DNA of 64,000 nucleotides from Brevinema_A sp051647535. Its GTDB lineage: Bacteria; Spirochaetota; Brevinematia; Brevinematales; Brevinemataceae. The position numbers and the translations under genes were made by a program. A model generated the notes under the pieces. It did no database searches. It saw nothing but the letters and a program-made list of their open reading frames with translations, and had not been told where the DNA came from. The stretch is taken from positions 62,001 to 126,000 of the forward strand of contig JBOFEA010000015.1 in assembly GCA_051647535.1 (NCBI GenBank). The letters run 5' to 3'. How positions within the stretch are numbered: the stretch's first letter is position 1; the number at the start of each line of letters is the position of its first letter. Below, in pieces: positions 9,080 to 17,846 of the stretch.

Positions 9080-10202
9080 CGGCATCCTCGATATGTACAA
9101 TATAGGAATCATCAGCATCCCATAAATACCAAGCTTCATCACCCCAATGAACGATTTCCGTCCCGTCTTCAAAGAAAATATCATGTTGCTCAAAAGCTTT
9201 CAAATAAAAATCATATCCAGGAATTTGTAAGAAATATTTACTTTGAAATCCGGAGTAGATAACATCGTAAACCTTTCCTTTAACTAAATTATGCCATTGA
9301 TTGGGAAGTTCGGGTTTATTTTTCAATACTTCAATTTTTTCAGGACGTATTGTTAAACAAATGTTCTGTCCGACTGATACATTTTTATCCATTTCTACAA
9401 TAATTTCACCTAAATCACACGCAATTCGTGCATGAGTTTGGTCTAAAATCTCCGTCACTCGGCCTTTAATAAAATTATTTTCTCCAATAAAATCAGCAAC
9501 AAAAACATCTGCAGGAGTTTCATACAACTGCACTGGTGTTCCTACCTGTAGTACTTCACCTTCATTCATTACCGCAATACGATCCGATACACTTAACGCT
9601 TCTTCTTGATCATGCGTCACCAAGATAAACGTAATTCCTACTTCATCATGAATTCTATCCAGTTCTAAGAGCATATGCTGGCGTAATTTGGCATCAAGTG
9701 CTGATAACGGTTCATCGAGCAAAAGCACTTTCGGTTCATTTGCCAAGGCTCTAGCAATTGCAACACGCTGTTGCTGTCCGCCAGATAACTGCGATGGATA
9801 TTTATACAAATGCTTTTCTAAACGTGCCAGCCCCGCATAAGATAATACTTTTTCATGAAATTCCGCTTCTTTCATTCCTTTTACCCGAAACGAAAAAGCA
9901 ATGTTTTCATACACCGTAAGGTGTGGAAATAATGCGTATTTTTGAAAGATCGTATTCACAGGACGTTTGTTTGAAGGTGTATTAGTCATATCATGATCAC
10001 CAAGAAATACACATCCTTCATCAGGTTTGAGAAATCCGGCTATGATACGCAAAAGTGTTGTTTTACCACATCCAGAAGGTCCCAGCAATGAAAAAAATTC
10101 TCCGGATTTAATATCCAGTGAAACATTTTTAAGGGCATGGTATGAATCATAAAAGTGGTTTATATTTTTGATAGAAATAGAATTATTGACAAAGTTATAC
10201 AT
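9066..10202 (-). CDS. potA: Spermidine/putrescine ABC transporter ATP-binding protein
   Basis: ATPase that powers the PotBC channel; first gene of the operon. It has Walker A GPSGCGKTT, signature LSGGQQQR, Walker B VLLLDEP, the D loop and the H-loop region ILVTHDQEEA. A TOBE-type domain follows (about residues 250-360). The ribosome-binding site AAAGGA is 7 bases before ATG 10202. Length (378 aa) is normal for PotA. Confidence 0.95.
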   Translation of the reverse strand: MYNFVNNSISIKNINHFYDSYHALKNVSLDIKSGEFFSLLGPSGCGKTTLLRIIAGFLKPDEGCVFLGDHDMTNTPSNKRPVNTIFQKYALFPHLTVYENIAFSFRVKGMKEAEFHEKVLSYAGLARLEKHLYKYPSQLSGGQQQRVAIARALANEPKVLLLDEPLSALDAKLRQHMLLELDRIHDEVGITFILVTHDQEEALSVSDRIAVMNEGEVLQVGTPVQLYETPADVFVADFIGENNFIKGRVTEILDQTHARIACDLGEIIVEMDKNVSVGQNICLTIRPEKIEVLKNKPELPNQWHNLVKGKVYDVIYSGFQSKYFLQIPGYDFYLKAFEQHDIFFEDGTEIVHWGDEAWYLWDADDSYIVHIEDADENQ

Positions 10203-10579
10203 AAATCAATCCTTTAATAATATATAATTAAAAAAACAGATAGAAATCAGTTTAAAATAAAACAAAATAAGAACAATTATCCAGTATAATAAAACAGAAA
10301 AATTAGATAGAAACGAGTCAAATTCGAATAGCGATTTTTAACATAAATAAGATATGAAAATGAATAAGAGTGGGGAGATTATACCCAAAAACTTGATCAG
10401 AGAGTCGATAATAAGACAAAGAAAAATAATACATGATGGCTCTTAACCTCCAAATACAAAACTTTGCCTTAAGTAAGACAGACAGAAATTATTATAAATC
10501 ATTTCAATAATTTTGTCAATATATAAATAAAATTATATTTATTAGTACATTAATTTTGTGTAAGTAAGAGATACATCCA
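10203..10579. other. Intergenic region upstream of potA, no gene seen
   Basis: About 380 bases of very AT-rich sequence between the symporter gene (which ends here) and potA. It must hold the pot promoter. No strong terminator hairpin, RNA gene or conserved coding potential was recognised. Confidence 0.5.
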
Positions 10580-12073
10580 TTATTTGGAACGAGCATCGGA
10601 TATTTTCTTTTTGATCAACAAACATCCGTTTGTAATTAATGCTGTACCCACACATGTGGTAATTGTGATAAAAGCCAGACCAAATTCAAATATTTTTGGT
10701 TGTTGATACCCTGGAATTAAATTTAATATTTTTGCAGGATTTCCTATGTACAAAGCCACAAGAACAGAAACGATTACTCCGCTCCATGCAGATTTGGTAT
10801 TAACTTTAGTCAACATACCCAAGAGAAAAACCGCAACAATAGGACCACCCATTAATCCAAGTATTGTATTAAATAAAATAAACATATTAGTTTGATTGTA
10901 TTTGAGAAGATACAAAGCCACTAAAATACTCAAAAATCCTGCTACAAAACAAACAATTCGAGCATACTTAACTTTTTGATGATCAGACAAATCGGATTTA
11001 CGTAGCACTAAAAAATCCATCACCACACAAGCCGAAATCGAATTAATACTTGAAGAAATAGTGGATTGGGCTGCAGCAAAGACAGCAGAAATGACCAACC
11101 CGGAAATACCTATAGGAAGATTATAAACCGCAAAATAAGGCATGACAGCATTACTATTTTTCAAAATAGGAAGAAGTGTAGGATTGTATTTGTAAAATAA
11201 ATAGATCGCCGACCCCATCCCCAAAAACATTATGATACTTGTTAATAACAAAGGTATTTGACCCAAAAGAGCTCTTTGAGCTTCTTTTACAGTCTTTGTA
11301 GAATTATATCGTTGAACAATATCCTGTGATCCTATATAGGCATAAAGATCATTAAAAATCACCCCAAACCATAATGCCCACAATGTCGGACGCGTAAAAT
11401 TAAAAGATAATTCATCAGGAGTAAATATTTTATTATCTTCATAAAGCACACGAAAAGGATTAACACCTTCAGGAACTGCCGCAAAACCATAATAAATAAC
11501 CAATACCGCTCCGGCAATCAAAATAAAAGCTTGAATTGTATCTGTCCAAACTACTCCGCTAAATCCTCCCGCAACCGTATAAATAATAGATAAAAATCCA
11601 ATACTCAATATAATAAATACAGGATGGATATCAGGAATAATTTCCATAAATATTACAGCAGGGATAAAAATAATAATACCAATACGTATAATATGAAAAA
11701 GAATAAACATAGCACTAGCAAACATACGCATAGATTTATTAAATCGATTTCCTAAATATTCATAAGCAGTAATATAATTCCACTTTCTAATAAAAGGTAC
11801 AAAAAAATATGCGGCTAACAGAACCACAACAATATCCCCTAATACTGCAACTCCAAAAAACCATCCATTATTATAAACATTAGCAACATTTGATACATAA
11901 GATATCACAGATAACACAGTTGCGTACATACTGAATGCAGCAACCCAAGAAAAAACGTTTCTACCACCGACAAAATATTTCTCGCTACTGTTATTACTTT
12001 TAGAAAAAAAACTACCTAATAAAAAAAGACCAGTCAAATAGACACAAACAATCCCCCAATCAATATATGACAT
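10580..12073 (-). CDS. Sodium:solute symporter (SSS/SLC5 family)
   Basis: Integral membrane transporter that uses the Na+ gradient to import a small solute, 497 aa with about 13 membrane segments. The family look is clear: YFVGGRNVFSWVAAFSMYAT near the N-terminus, YTVAGGFSGVVWTDTIQAF in the middle, and SAVFAAAQSTISSSINSIS for the conserved Ser-rich segment. The substrate cannot be assigned; sugars, sialic acid and myo-inositol are all carried by relatives. The start at 12073 is chosen because GAGGGG lies five bases upstream; a longer in-frame start at 12130 has none. It appears monocistronic. Confidence 0.88.
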   Translation of the reverse strand: MSYIDWGIVCVYLTGLFLLGSFFSKSNNSSEKYFVGGRNVFSWVAAFSMYATVLSVISYVSNVANVYNNGWFFGVAVLGDIVVVLLAAYFFVPFIRKWNYITAYEYLGNRFNKSMRMFASAMFILFHIIRIGIIIFIPAVIFMEIIPDIHPVFIILSIGFLSIIYTVAGGFSGVVWTDTIQAFILIAGAVLVIYYGFAAVPEGVNPFRVLYEDNKIFTPDELSFNFTRPTLWALWFGVIFNDLYAYIGSQDIVQRYNSTKTVKEAQRALLGQIPLLLTSIIMFLGMGSAIYLFYKYNPTLLPILKNSNAVMPYFAVYNLPIGISGLVISAVFAAAQSTISSSINSISACVVMDFLVLRKSDLSDHQKVKYARIVCFVAGFLSILVALYLLKYNQTNMFILFNTILGLMGGPIVAVFLLGMLTKVNTKSAWSGVIVSVLVALYIGNPAKILNLIPGYQQPKIFEFGLAFITITTCVGTALITNGCLLIKKKISDARSK

Positions 12074-12282
12074 CACGTCCCCTCTCTTATAATACAAACC
12101 ACTATAGTAAAAAATATTTTTAAAGCTCAAAATACTTATAAAAAATCTATTATAATAGTTTGTATGTGATTATAAATTATTTTATTGGGTTTGTCAAATA
12201 TTGATTATAAGAAGACATACAACACGTCATATAATAACAAAAGGATTATTTGAAATAAGTAAAAAAAATATTTTTATTTAGT

Positions 12283-12322
12283 AAAAAATAAAAGGCTTAT
12301 TAAAAAGCCTTTTATTTTTTAC
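12283..12322 (-). terminator. Rho-independent terminator of the 12.4-12.9 kb gene
   Basis: Hairpin AAAATAAAAGGCTT / AAAAGCCTTTTATTTT, symmetrical, lying just downstream of the minus-strand coiled-coil membrane protein gene. Confidence 0.8.
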
Positions 12323-12361
12323 TGTAGAGATTACGAAAGTAATAGTTAATTTGATCAAAAA

Positions 12362-12874
12362 TTATTTATGGTCTTGAAATTTCTCAATAATGTTTTTAGA
12401 ATGTTTTTCAACATCTTCAGCATATTTTTTAACATATTCCTTATGTTCTTCAATTTTGTTTATATCATCATGGAAAGCTTCATTAAATGTACTCCAATTT
12501 TTTTGAATTACATGAGTAAGGTGTTCAGCTGTTTTGACGATATAATCATTACTTTTTTCAAGAGAGTCTCTAATTGATTTTCGATTATGATCATCGAGAA
12601 AAATACCGACTAATAGTCCGAGGATAAATCCGACACCGGGAACAAAGATTAATCCGGCACCAATAGCAAGGCCTCCAAATCCCAAAAGAAAAGAAAGGAC
12701 GGATTTTTTATTCATATGTTGAAAATAAAGATAAATAGAGGAATAAGTTTTATTAGCTAATTTAGCTGTTTCATGATAAGCTTCTCCGAATTTTTCCTTA
12801 ATACTTTCGGCCAATTTATCGGTATTTTCACGAATTTCTTCTTCAAGATGATGAATATTGTCTTTAAATTTCAT
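12362..12874 (-). CDS. Hypothetical membrane protein with flanking coiled coils
   Basis: Function unknown. The 170-residue protein is mostly charged helix: about residues 1-55 and 110-170 are rich in Glu/Lys and probably coiled coil. Between them lies a glycine-rich hydrophobic hairpin (about 60-95: FLLGFGGLAIGAGLIF, VPGVGFILGLLVGIFLDD), resembling a glycine-zipper membrane segment. It superficially resembles YtxH-like or stress-associated envelope proteins, but there is no firm family match. The start at 12874 has AAAGGAG about 7 bases upstream; earlier in-frame starts lie in the promoter region. Confidence 0.7.
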   Translation of the reverse strand: MKFKDNIHHLEEEIRENTDKLAESIKEKFGEAYHETAKLANKTYSSIYLYFQHMNKKSVLSFLLGFGGLAIGAGLIFVPGVGFILGLLVGIFLDDHNRKSIRDSLEKSNDYIVKTAEHLTHVIQKNWSTFNEAFHDDINKIEEHKEYVKKYAEDVEKHSKNIIEKFQDHK

Positions 12875-12995
12875 AACATTCTCCTTTAGATTGTGTTGTA
12901 TTAGATTATATTTTATTGTTAATAACAAATAAAAATTAATAATGAAAGGAAGCATCGTCAAGTAATAAGAAAATTAAAATTTTTGAAGAAAAGAC

Positions 12996-13024
12996 TTGAC
13001 AAAAAAAAAAAAAATATATATAAT
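12996..13024 (+). promoter_or_regulatory. Consensus sigma-70-type promoter of the tRNA operon
   Basis: TTGACA (12996-13001), 17-base A-rich spacer, TATAAT (13019-13024). This is a perfect match to the consensus, 20 bases before the first tRNA. Confidence 0.9.
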
Positions 13025-13044
13025 ATTATACTTAATTAATCGAT

Positions 13045-13119
13045 CGGGGTATAGCGCAGTTCGGTTAGCGCACCTGTTTTGGGAACAGGGGGCCGTAAGT
13101 TCGAATCTTACTACCCCGA
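13045..13119 (+). tRNA. tRNA-Pro (UGG)
   Basis: Cloverleaf with acceptor CGGGGTA/TACCCCG, anticodon stem CCTGT/ACAGG and loop TTTGGGA giving anticodon TGG. T arm GTTCGAATC. No encoded CCA. First gene of the operon. Confidence 0.95.
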
Positions 13120-13132
13120 AGATAATGGTATT

Positions 13133-13206
13133 GTGTCTGTAGCTCAGCTGGATAGAGCATCGGCCTTCTAAGCCGTTGGTCACAGGTTCGAATCCTGTCA
13201 GACACG
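13133..13206 (+). tRNA. tRNA-Arg (UCU)
   Basis: Acceptor GTGTCTG/CAGACAC, anticodon loop CTTCTAA giving TCT, T arm GTTCGAATC. The outermost anticodon-stem pair looks mismatched (T-T). CCA is not encoded. Confidence 0.93.
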
Positions 13207-13218
13207 AATAGCCCATAT

Positions 13219-13293
13219 GGTGGATATAGCTCAGTTGGTTAGAGCACTGGATTGTGGTTCCGGGGGCCGTGGGTTCGAGTCCCATTATCCACC
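13219..13293 (+). tRNA. tRNA-His (GUG)
   Basis: Acceptor GTGGATA/TATCCAC preceded by the G at -1 opposite C73 that marks histidine tRNAs. Anticodon stem CTGGA/TCCGG, loop TTGTGGT, anticodon GTG. Confidence 0.95.
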
Positions 13294-13308
13294 CAGAATA
13301 AATAATGT

Positions 13309-13382
13309 GCACCCATAGCTCAGCTGGATAGAGCACCGGACTTCGAATCCGTAGGTCGTAGGTTCGAATCCTACTGGGTGCG
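13309..13382 (+). tRNA. tRNA-Arg (UCG)
   Basis: Acceptor GCACCCA/TGGGTGC, anticodon loop CTTCGAA giving TCG, T arm GTTCGAATC. Second arginine tRNA of the cluster, clearly related to the UCU one. Confidence 0.93.
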
Positions 13383-13454
13383 AATTAAGGGTTTCAAACA
13401 AAAAAGTTGATCCATCTCCAAACACAAGTCGAAAAAAATAAATCAACATATAAC

Positions 13455-13537
13455 GCGAGAGTGGTGAAACTGGTAGACACGCTAGATTTAGGATCTAGTG
13501 CCCAAAAGGTGTGTGGGTTCGAGTCCCACCTTTCGCA
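13455..13537 (+). tRNA. tRNA-Leu (UAG)
   Basis: Class II tRNA with a long variable arm (TGCCCAAAAGGTGTG region). Acceptor GCGAGAG/CTTTCGC with one G-T pair, anticodon stem CTAGA/TCTAG, loop TTTAGGA, anticodon TAG. Confidence 0.94.
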
Positions 13538-13574
13538 AGATATTTTATAATTATTAATTATATAAACTCTTTTT

Positions 13575-13646
13575 GCGGGAATAGCTCAGGGGTAGAGCAT
13601 CGCCTTGCCATGGCGAGGGCCGAGGGTTCAAATCCCTTTTCCCGCT
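13575..13646 (+). tRNA. tRNA-Gly (GCC)
   Basis: Acceptor GCGGGAA/TTCCCGC, anticodon stem TCGCC/GGCGA, loop TTGCCAT, anticodon GCC. Last gene of the operon, directly followed by the terminator. Confidence 0.95.
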
Positions 13647-13648
13647 AG

Positions 13649-13679
13649 AAAACGCTCTCTATGAGAGCGTTTTTTTTAT
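13649..13679 (+). terminator. Terminator of the tRNA operon
   Basis: Hairpin AACGCTCTC / GAGAGCGTT with a 3-base loop, then a run of eight T. Confidence 0.93.
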
Positions 13680-13694
13680 TGTTAGGAAATCATT

Positions 13695-14063
13695 ATGAAA
13701 CAAATCTTAATTATTAGAACCAAATATCCAAATACCAACGGCATCCGAAAAGGCAAACTCATTGCTCAAGGTGCCCATGCATCAGTATCAGCAGTATTTG
13801 ACGGTCTATCAAAACAAACAAACAAAAATCATGTAGAACAATGGTTCAAACACGGACAAGCTAAAATTGCCGTCTACGTTCAAAGTGAAGAAGAATTGAT
13901 GGAATTATGGACAAAAATTCAAGCTTCCGGATTAGCATGTTCTTTAATAAGGGATGCCGGTAAAACAGAATTTGGTGGTGAACCGACTTATACAGCAATA
14001 GGATTTGGACCGGGGCCTACAGATCTTATTGATCCTATAACTAGGCACCTTCCTTTATTGTAA
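13695..14063 (+). CDS. Peptidyl-tRNA hydrolase, PTH2 (archaeal/eukaryotic) family
   Basis: Cleaves peptidyl-tRNA released by stalled ribosomes, recycling tRNA (cytoplasm). It belongs to the PTH2 fold rather than bacterial Pth: KGKLIAQGAHASVSAVF near the N-terminus (Lys, Gln and His of the active region), then a DAGKTEF motif and TAIGFGPGP at the C-terminal end. Length is 122 aa, the usual PTH2 core. ATG 13695 has AGGAAA 6 bases upstream. It sits immediately behind the tRNA operon terminator, a fitting neighbourhood for a tRNA-recycling enzyme. A few bacteria are known to carry PTH2. Whether this genome also has bacterial pth cannot be seen. Confidence 0.88.
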   Translation: MKQILIIRTKYPNTNGIRKGKLIAQGAHASVSAVFDGLSKQTNKNHVEQWFKHGQAKIAVYVQSEEELMELWTKIQASGLACSLIRDAGKTEFGGEPTYTAIGFGPGPTDLIDPITRHLPLL

Positions 14064-14091
14064 TTCATTATCAAATCAATATGGTATATAT

Positions 14092-15063
14092 TTAATCAAT
14101 AATATTTCTTTTGATTTGATAACAAACCTTATTATCAATAATTTTTGCTGACAATTTGTTTTCTGAAGACAGTACATCCAAATATTGACTAATTTCTTCC
14201 AAAGACCCATTCGTCATTAACACCATATCTTCTAAAGACAAAGATCTTCTCGATAAATCAGTAAGAATCAACTCTTCCAATGATATGTTATAATTAAGTA
14301 TTTCGTTTCGTTTTTTAAATTTCCCTATTATTTCGACATTAGACAGACCGGCTTCAACAAATTTTGATTTAATATAATGAAGACGTTCCATAGACGCAGG
14401 TTTCACATGAGGATTAGTACCTATTCTATCTAATCGATTCAGCTGAATCAAACTATAAGGTATATCTTGCAAAACTTCAACAAATTGATTAATTTCCTCA
14501 TCCGTATCATTGATTCCTTCTACTACAAAGATTTCGATCCATAACTTTTTTTGAGGAAGAGATAAAAACTTCTGTGCAAATTCTTTCAAAGAAACAATGC
14601 ACTTAGCAATATCAATACCAGGCATAGGTTTATCAATCATTTCAAACGCTCTTTCACTTACCGCATCAAGCGAAGGTGCTACCAAATCCACAGCAAGTAG
14701 TTCTTCTTGAAGAGATTCATTAGAAAGCATAATAGAATTAGTTAATACCGCTGTTTGGACTTGCGGATATGTTGTTTTTAAGTGAGCAAGAATACGACCT
14801 AATCCTGAATGAAGAGTTGGTTCACCCGATCCAGAAAAAGTAATGAAATCAGGAGCTGGATGATTTTTCATAAAATCATCCAGCTCAGCAATAATTTCGT
14901 TTGTAGAAATAAATTCCTGTCTATCAAGCGTAAAATTATTCGTTGCACCGCATTCGCAATAAATACAATTCAAAGGACAAGTTTTAAACGGAATAGGATC
15001 TACACCCAAAGAAACACCTAAACGTCTTGACGGTATGGGACCGTACAAATATTTATAAGACAT
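14092..15063 (-). CDS. Radical SAM protein (COG0731, TYW1-like Fe-S oxidoreductase)
   Basis: Radical S-adenosylmethionine enzyme with the 4Fe-4S motif C-x3-C-x2-C in TCPLNCIYCECG, preceded by YGPIPSRRLGVSLGVDPIPF, the typical start of this group. A glycine-rich FSGSGEPTLH motif (SAM binding) follows. Residues about 1-230 form the radical SAM barrel. The C-terminal 90 residues resemble a winged-helix domain (LTDLSRRSLSLEDMVLMTNG). Substrate unknown; relatives include wyosine-base enzymes, but bacterial members are largely uncharacterised. The start at 15063 has an AGGTG-type site and lies 25 bases after the aminopeptidase stop, so the two are probably cotranscribed. Confidence 0.85.
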   Translation of the reverse strand: MSYKYLYGPIPSRRLGVSLGVDPIPFKTCPLNCIYCECGATNNFTLDRQEFISTNEIIAELDDFMKNHPAPDFITFSGSGEPTLHSGLGRILAHLKTTYPQVQTAVLTNSIMLSNESLQEELLAVDLVAPSLDAVSERAFEMIDKPMPGIDIAKCIVSLKEFAQKFLSLPQKKLWIEIFVVEGINDTDEEINQFVEVLQDIPYSLIQLNRLDRIGTNPHVKPASMERLHYIKSKFVEAGLSNVEIIGKFKKRNEILNYNISLEELILTDLSRRSLSLEDMVLMTNGSLEEISQYLDVLSSENKLSAKIIDNKVCYQIKRNIID

Positions 15064-15088
15064 AATTATTACACCTATCTTCTTTATA

Positions 15089-16489
15089 TTAAGCATTCAG
15101 AAAAAATGCATGATAGCCTTTAATCATGTGATATAAATCAGCTTTACTGATAATTTCATAGGGAGAATGCATTCCTACTACACCTATTCCACTGTCTAAT
15201 ACAGGAATACCGAATTGAGCAATAAACATTGCTATTGTACCGCCGCCGCCTTCATCAACTTTACCCATAGAAGAAGCCTGCCATACAACATTATTATCAT
15301 TAAAGATTTTTCTTACTTTTCCAACAAGTTCGGCTGATGCATCAGAAGCATTGGATTTGCCACCAGCTCCTGTATATTTTTTGATAATTACTCCGGAATT
15401 CATATAAGCGGCATTAAATTTGTCATGCACCGACGCATATAAAGGATTATAAGCGGCACCAACATCTGCAGACAAACAAAAAGAACGATTTAAAGCTCTC
15501 CGCAGTTCAATATCACGATACGACGAGTCCTCTCTATAAAGAAGCTCGGCTATCAAATTAGGAAGTGCACAGGAATCAGCACCAGTAATACCTTTAGAAC
15601 CTATTTCTTCTTTATCGGTCAAAAAGACAATACATGTTCGTTCCGGTATATCTGATATATTGATAATAGCTTGAAAAGCCCCAAACGAACAAACTCGATC
15701 ATCATGCGCATAACCGGCAATCATACTCCGATCAAGCCCGGCATCTCTTGTTTTCAACGCCGGTACAACTTGAATTTCAGCAGAAATCAAATCTTCTTCG
15801 ACAATTTGATAACGATCATATAATATTTGCAGAACATTTGCCTTGACTTTTTCGGTATGTTCGGCTTTTTCTAAGGGAATAGTACCTGCCATTAATGTTA
15901 AATTTTCCCCTTCGATACCGTCAAGTAATTTTTTATCGCCTTGAATTTTTCTTGATAAATGCGGCAGAAGATCTGAAATAACAAACACAGGATCTGCAGG
16001 ATTGTCTCCAATGTTTACCTCAAACTGCGTACCGTCCGCCCGAACAACAACACCATGCAGTGCTAATGGAATATTAAGCCATTGATATTTTTTTATTCCG
16101 CCATAATAATGTGTTTTCAACATTGCTATTCCGGTATCTTCAACAATAGGATGAATCTTCAAATCCAAACGCGGTGCATCCAAATGTGCTCCTACAATAT
16201 TTACTCCATTCTTAATGGAAGATTTTCCTATTACTGCAAGAGAAATATTCTTTTTTGCGTATTCAAAATAAACTTTATCTCCAGGCATTACTGTAGTCAT
16301 TTGCGTAATATCTTTAAAACCCAATTCTTCTGCACGAGATTTTAGCCAAACAACACCTTGACGTTCGGTTCTTACTTCATCAAGAAACGTTTTGTATGTT
16401 TCGGATATATTAAAAATACTATCTATTTCGGTTTGGTCAGCCTTAGACCAAATATTTGTTCTATTATAACAATGTGAAGAGTTTGACAT
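15089..16489 (-). CDS. M18-family aspartyl aminopeptidase
   Basis: Zinc-dependent cytoplasmic aminopeptidase removing N-terminal residues, 466 aa, the normal length for bacterial M18. Metal-ligand motifs are visible in order: VGAHLDAPRLDLK (His/Asp), YAHDDRVCSF (Asp), TDKEEIGSKGITGADS (Glu-Glu pair), SADVGAAYNP (Asp) and VGMHSPYEI (His). The start at 16489 is preceded by GGGAG; an upstream TTG at 16504 overlaps that site. The radical SAM gene follows in the same direction. Confidence 0.93.
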   Translation of the reverse strand: MSNSSHCYNRTNIWSKADQTEIDSIFNISETYKTFLDEVRTERQGVVWLKSRAEELGFKDITQMTTVMPGDKVYFEYAKKNISLAVIGKSSIKNGVNIVGAHLDAPRLDLKIHPIVEDTGIAMLKTHYYGGIKKYQWLNIPLALHGVVVRADGTQFEVNIGDNPADPVFVISDLLPHLSRKIQGDKKLLDGIEGENLTLMAGTIPLEKAEHTEKVKANVLQILYDRYQIVEEDLISAEIQVVPALKTRDAGLDRSMIAGYAHDDRVCSFGAFQAIINISDIPERTCIVFLTDKEEIGSKGITGADSCALPNLIAELLYREDSSYRDIELRRALNRSFCLSADVGAAYNPLYASVHDKFNAAYMNSGVIIKKYTGAGGKSNASDASAELVGKVRKIFNDNNVVWQASSMGKVDEGGGGTIAMFIAQFGIPVLDSGIGVVGMHSPYEIISKADLYHMIKGYHAFFLNA

Positions 16490-16523
16490 TATTAACACTC
16501 CCAAAAATTTTTTTAATACTTAG

Positions 16524-17243
16524 CTATTTCATAGACATGTTTTCTGCTTCTGCTTGCTGCCTGCAGTAATGTATATAATAAGCTAATCTGTTCGCATCAG
16601 AAGAACTCATTTTACGGTACCTAAAAACAAAAATATTATTTTGGGTATACATAAAATCAGTATACATTCTTATATTCAATCCTTTGAGGTACATTAAAAA
16701 CTCATTGTTTCCATGCTCTTCAAGAATTCTTGAGCAGATATCAGGATCACTAAAAGTTACGGCAACTTTAGAACTGTTAAATCCCTGCAACTCGCCATAT
16801 GCCCATTTTTTGGATATAGGAAGATGTACAGCAGTATCTCGATGTTCTTTATTACTAAGAGCAACCAAACTTTGGTCATCCTTCTTCATTTCAGAAGCTA
16901 ATATACTTAACTGCTGAATAATAACTTCTATAATTTCGTTAGGGTCTTCAGAATAAGGAATCACAGCTTTAATTCCAAATTTTTTTAACTGTAAAAGAGA
17001 CGTTGCAGACAAAGACGGATGTACCAAAAGATAAATATCCATATTATTATTCTTTTGATAAAGCCGTTCATAAAATGCTGCATCCGTTTCTTCACAAAGA
17101 AGCATTGCACCAGGATGTCGTTCCAATAATGCAGGTATTTCTTCCATAGCTTCCGCTTCAATAGGAGCAATTTTCTTTCCGGATAAAATAATAGACAAAT
17201 TATGAGACAAGATACGGTCATATACTCCAATGACTAATTTCAT
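16524..17243 (-). CDS. Pseudo-receiver protein with a possible PilZ-like C-terminal domain
   Basis: No firm family. Residues about 1-112 follow the pattern of a response-regulator receiver: GKKIAPIEAEAMEEIPALLE, a hydrophobic AMLLCEE strand, IYLLVHPSLSATSL and KKFGIKAVIPYSEDPNEIIEVI. The N-terminal acidic pair and the phospho-acceptor Asp are absent (LVIGVYDR, LLCEETDA), so it would be a degenerate, non-phosphorylated receiver. Residues about 145-239 have a strand pattern (YGELQGFNSSKVAVTFSDP) that loosely suggests PilZ. Ribosome-binding site AAGGGG is 4 bases before ATG 17243. It lies 34 bases upstream of the M18 gene on the same strand. Role inferred only as a signalling or motility adaptor. 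Confidence 0.5.
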   Translation of the reverse strand: MKLVIGVYDRILSHNLSIILSGKKIAPIEAEAMEEIPALLERHPGAMLLCEETDAAFYERLYQKNNNMDIYLLVHPSLSATSLLQLKKFGIKAVIPYSEDPNEIIEVIIQQLSILASEMKKDDQSLVALSNKEHRDTAVHLPISKKWAYGELQGFNSSKVAVTFSDPDICSRILEEHGNNEFLMYLKGLNIRMYTDFMYTQNNIFVFRYRKMSSSDANRLAYYIHYCRQQAEAENMSMK

Positions 17244-17846
17244 TATGCCCCTTAACAGTTAACCGAATTTATTCTGTCTGCCGTATTTTTATAAATTTTT
17301 TAAAATTCGTATTTATTACTTTATTATATATGAAAATATATGAAAAATATTTAACATCTAAAATATTACCCAATTCATATTCAATATTACTTTTTTATAT
17401 TCTTACTTTATATTAATAAGTAATTGTCCTTGTCATTGACAAATTCTAAGATAATTTATTCAATATACATATTAATTTATCTAATTTAAAAGTTGCAATT
17501 AATACACTATTCTCAACATTTTATGCCGTACATACTGAAAAACAGTACACTTAATAAATGAAACAAAAATTATTAAGAAAATAAAAAAAATTAAATCTCT
17601 ATACAATCAACATACTCTAATAACTTATATCTCAAAATGGAAAGTTAAAAATTCATAAAGATATTAGTTATAAAACCGATAATTATATTAAGATTTATAT
17701 CGGAACTCTATAAGTTATTTCTTTAACAGTTTTAACTATTCTTTGGTAAATAACATCATATGTTGGATATACAATTTGTTAACAAACAAATAAGAAAAAA
17801 CCTGTCAGATAAAAAAAAATACAAATCATCACAGGAGATGAATGGA
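17244..17846. other. Long AT-rich intergenic region between divergent genes
   Basis: About 600 bases, holding the promoters of the leftward pseudo-receiver operon and the rightward barrel gene. A TTGACA at 17436-17441 lacks a good -10 at standard spacing. No RNA gene was recognised. The barrel gene may have a long 5' leader. Confidence 0.4.

Noticed and set aside
12974..13336. Open reading frame of 120 codons on the minus strand
   Set aside because: It runs antisense through three tRNA genes and the tRNA promoter; the coding potential is an artefact of conserved tRNA sequence.
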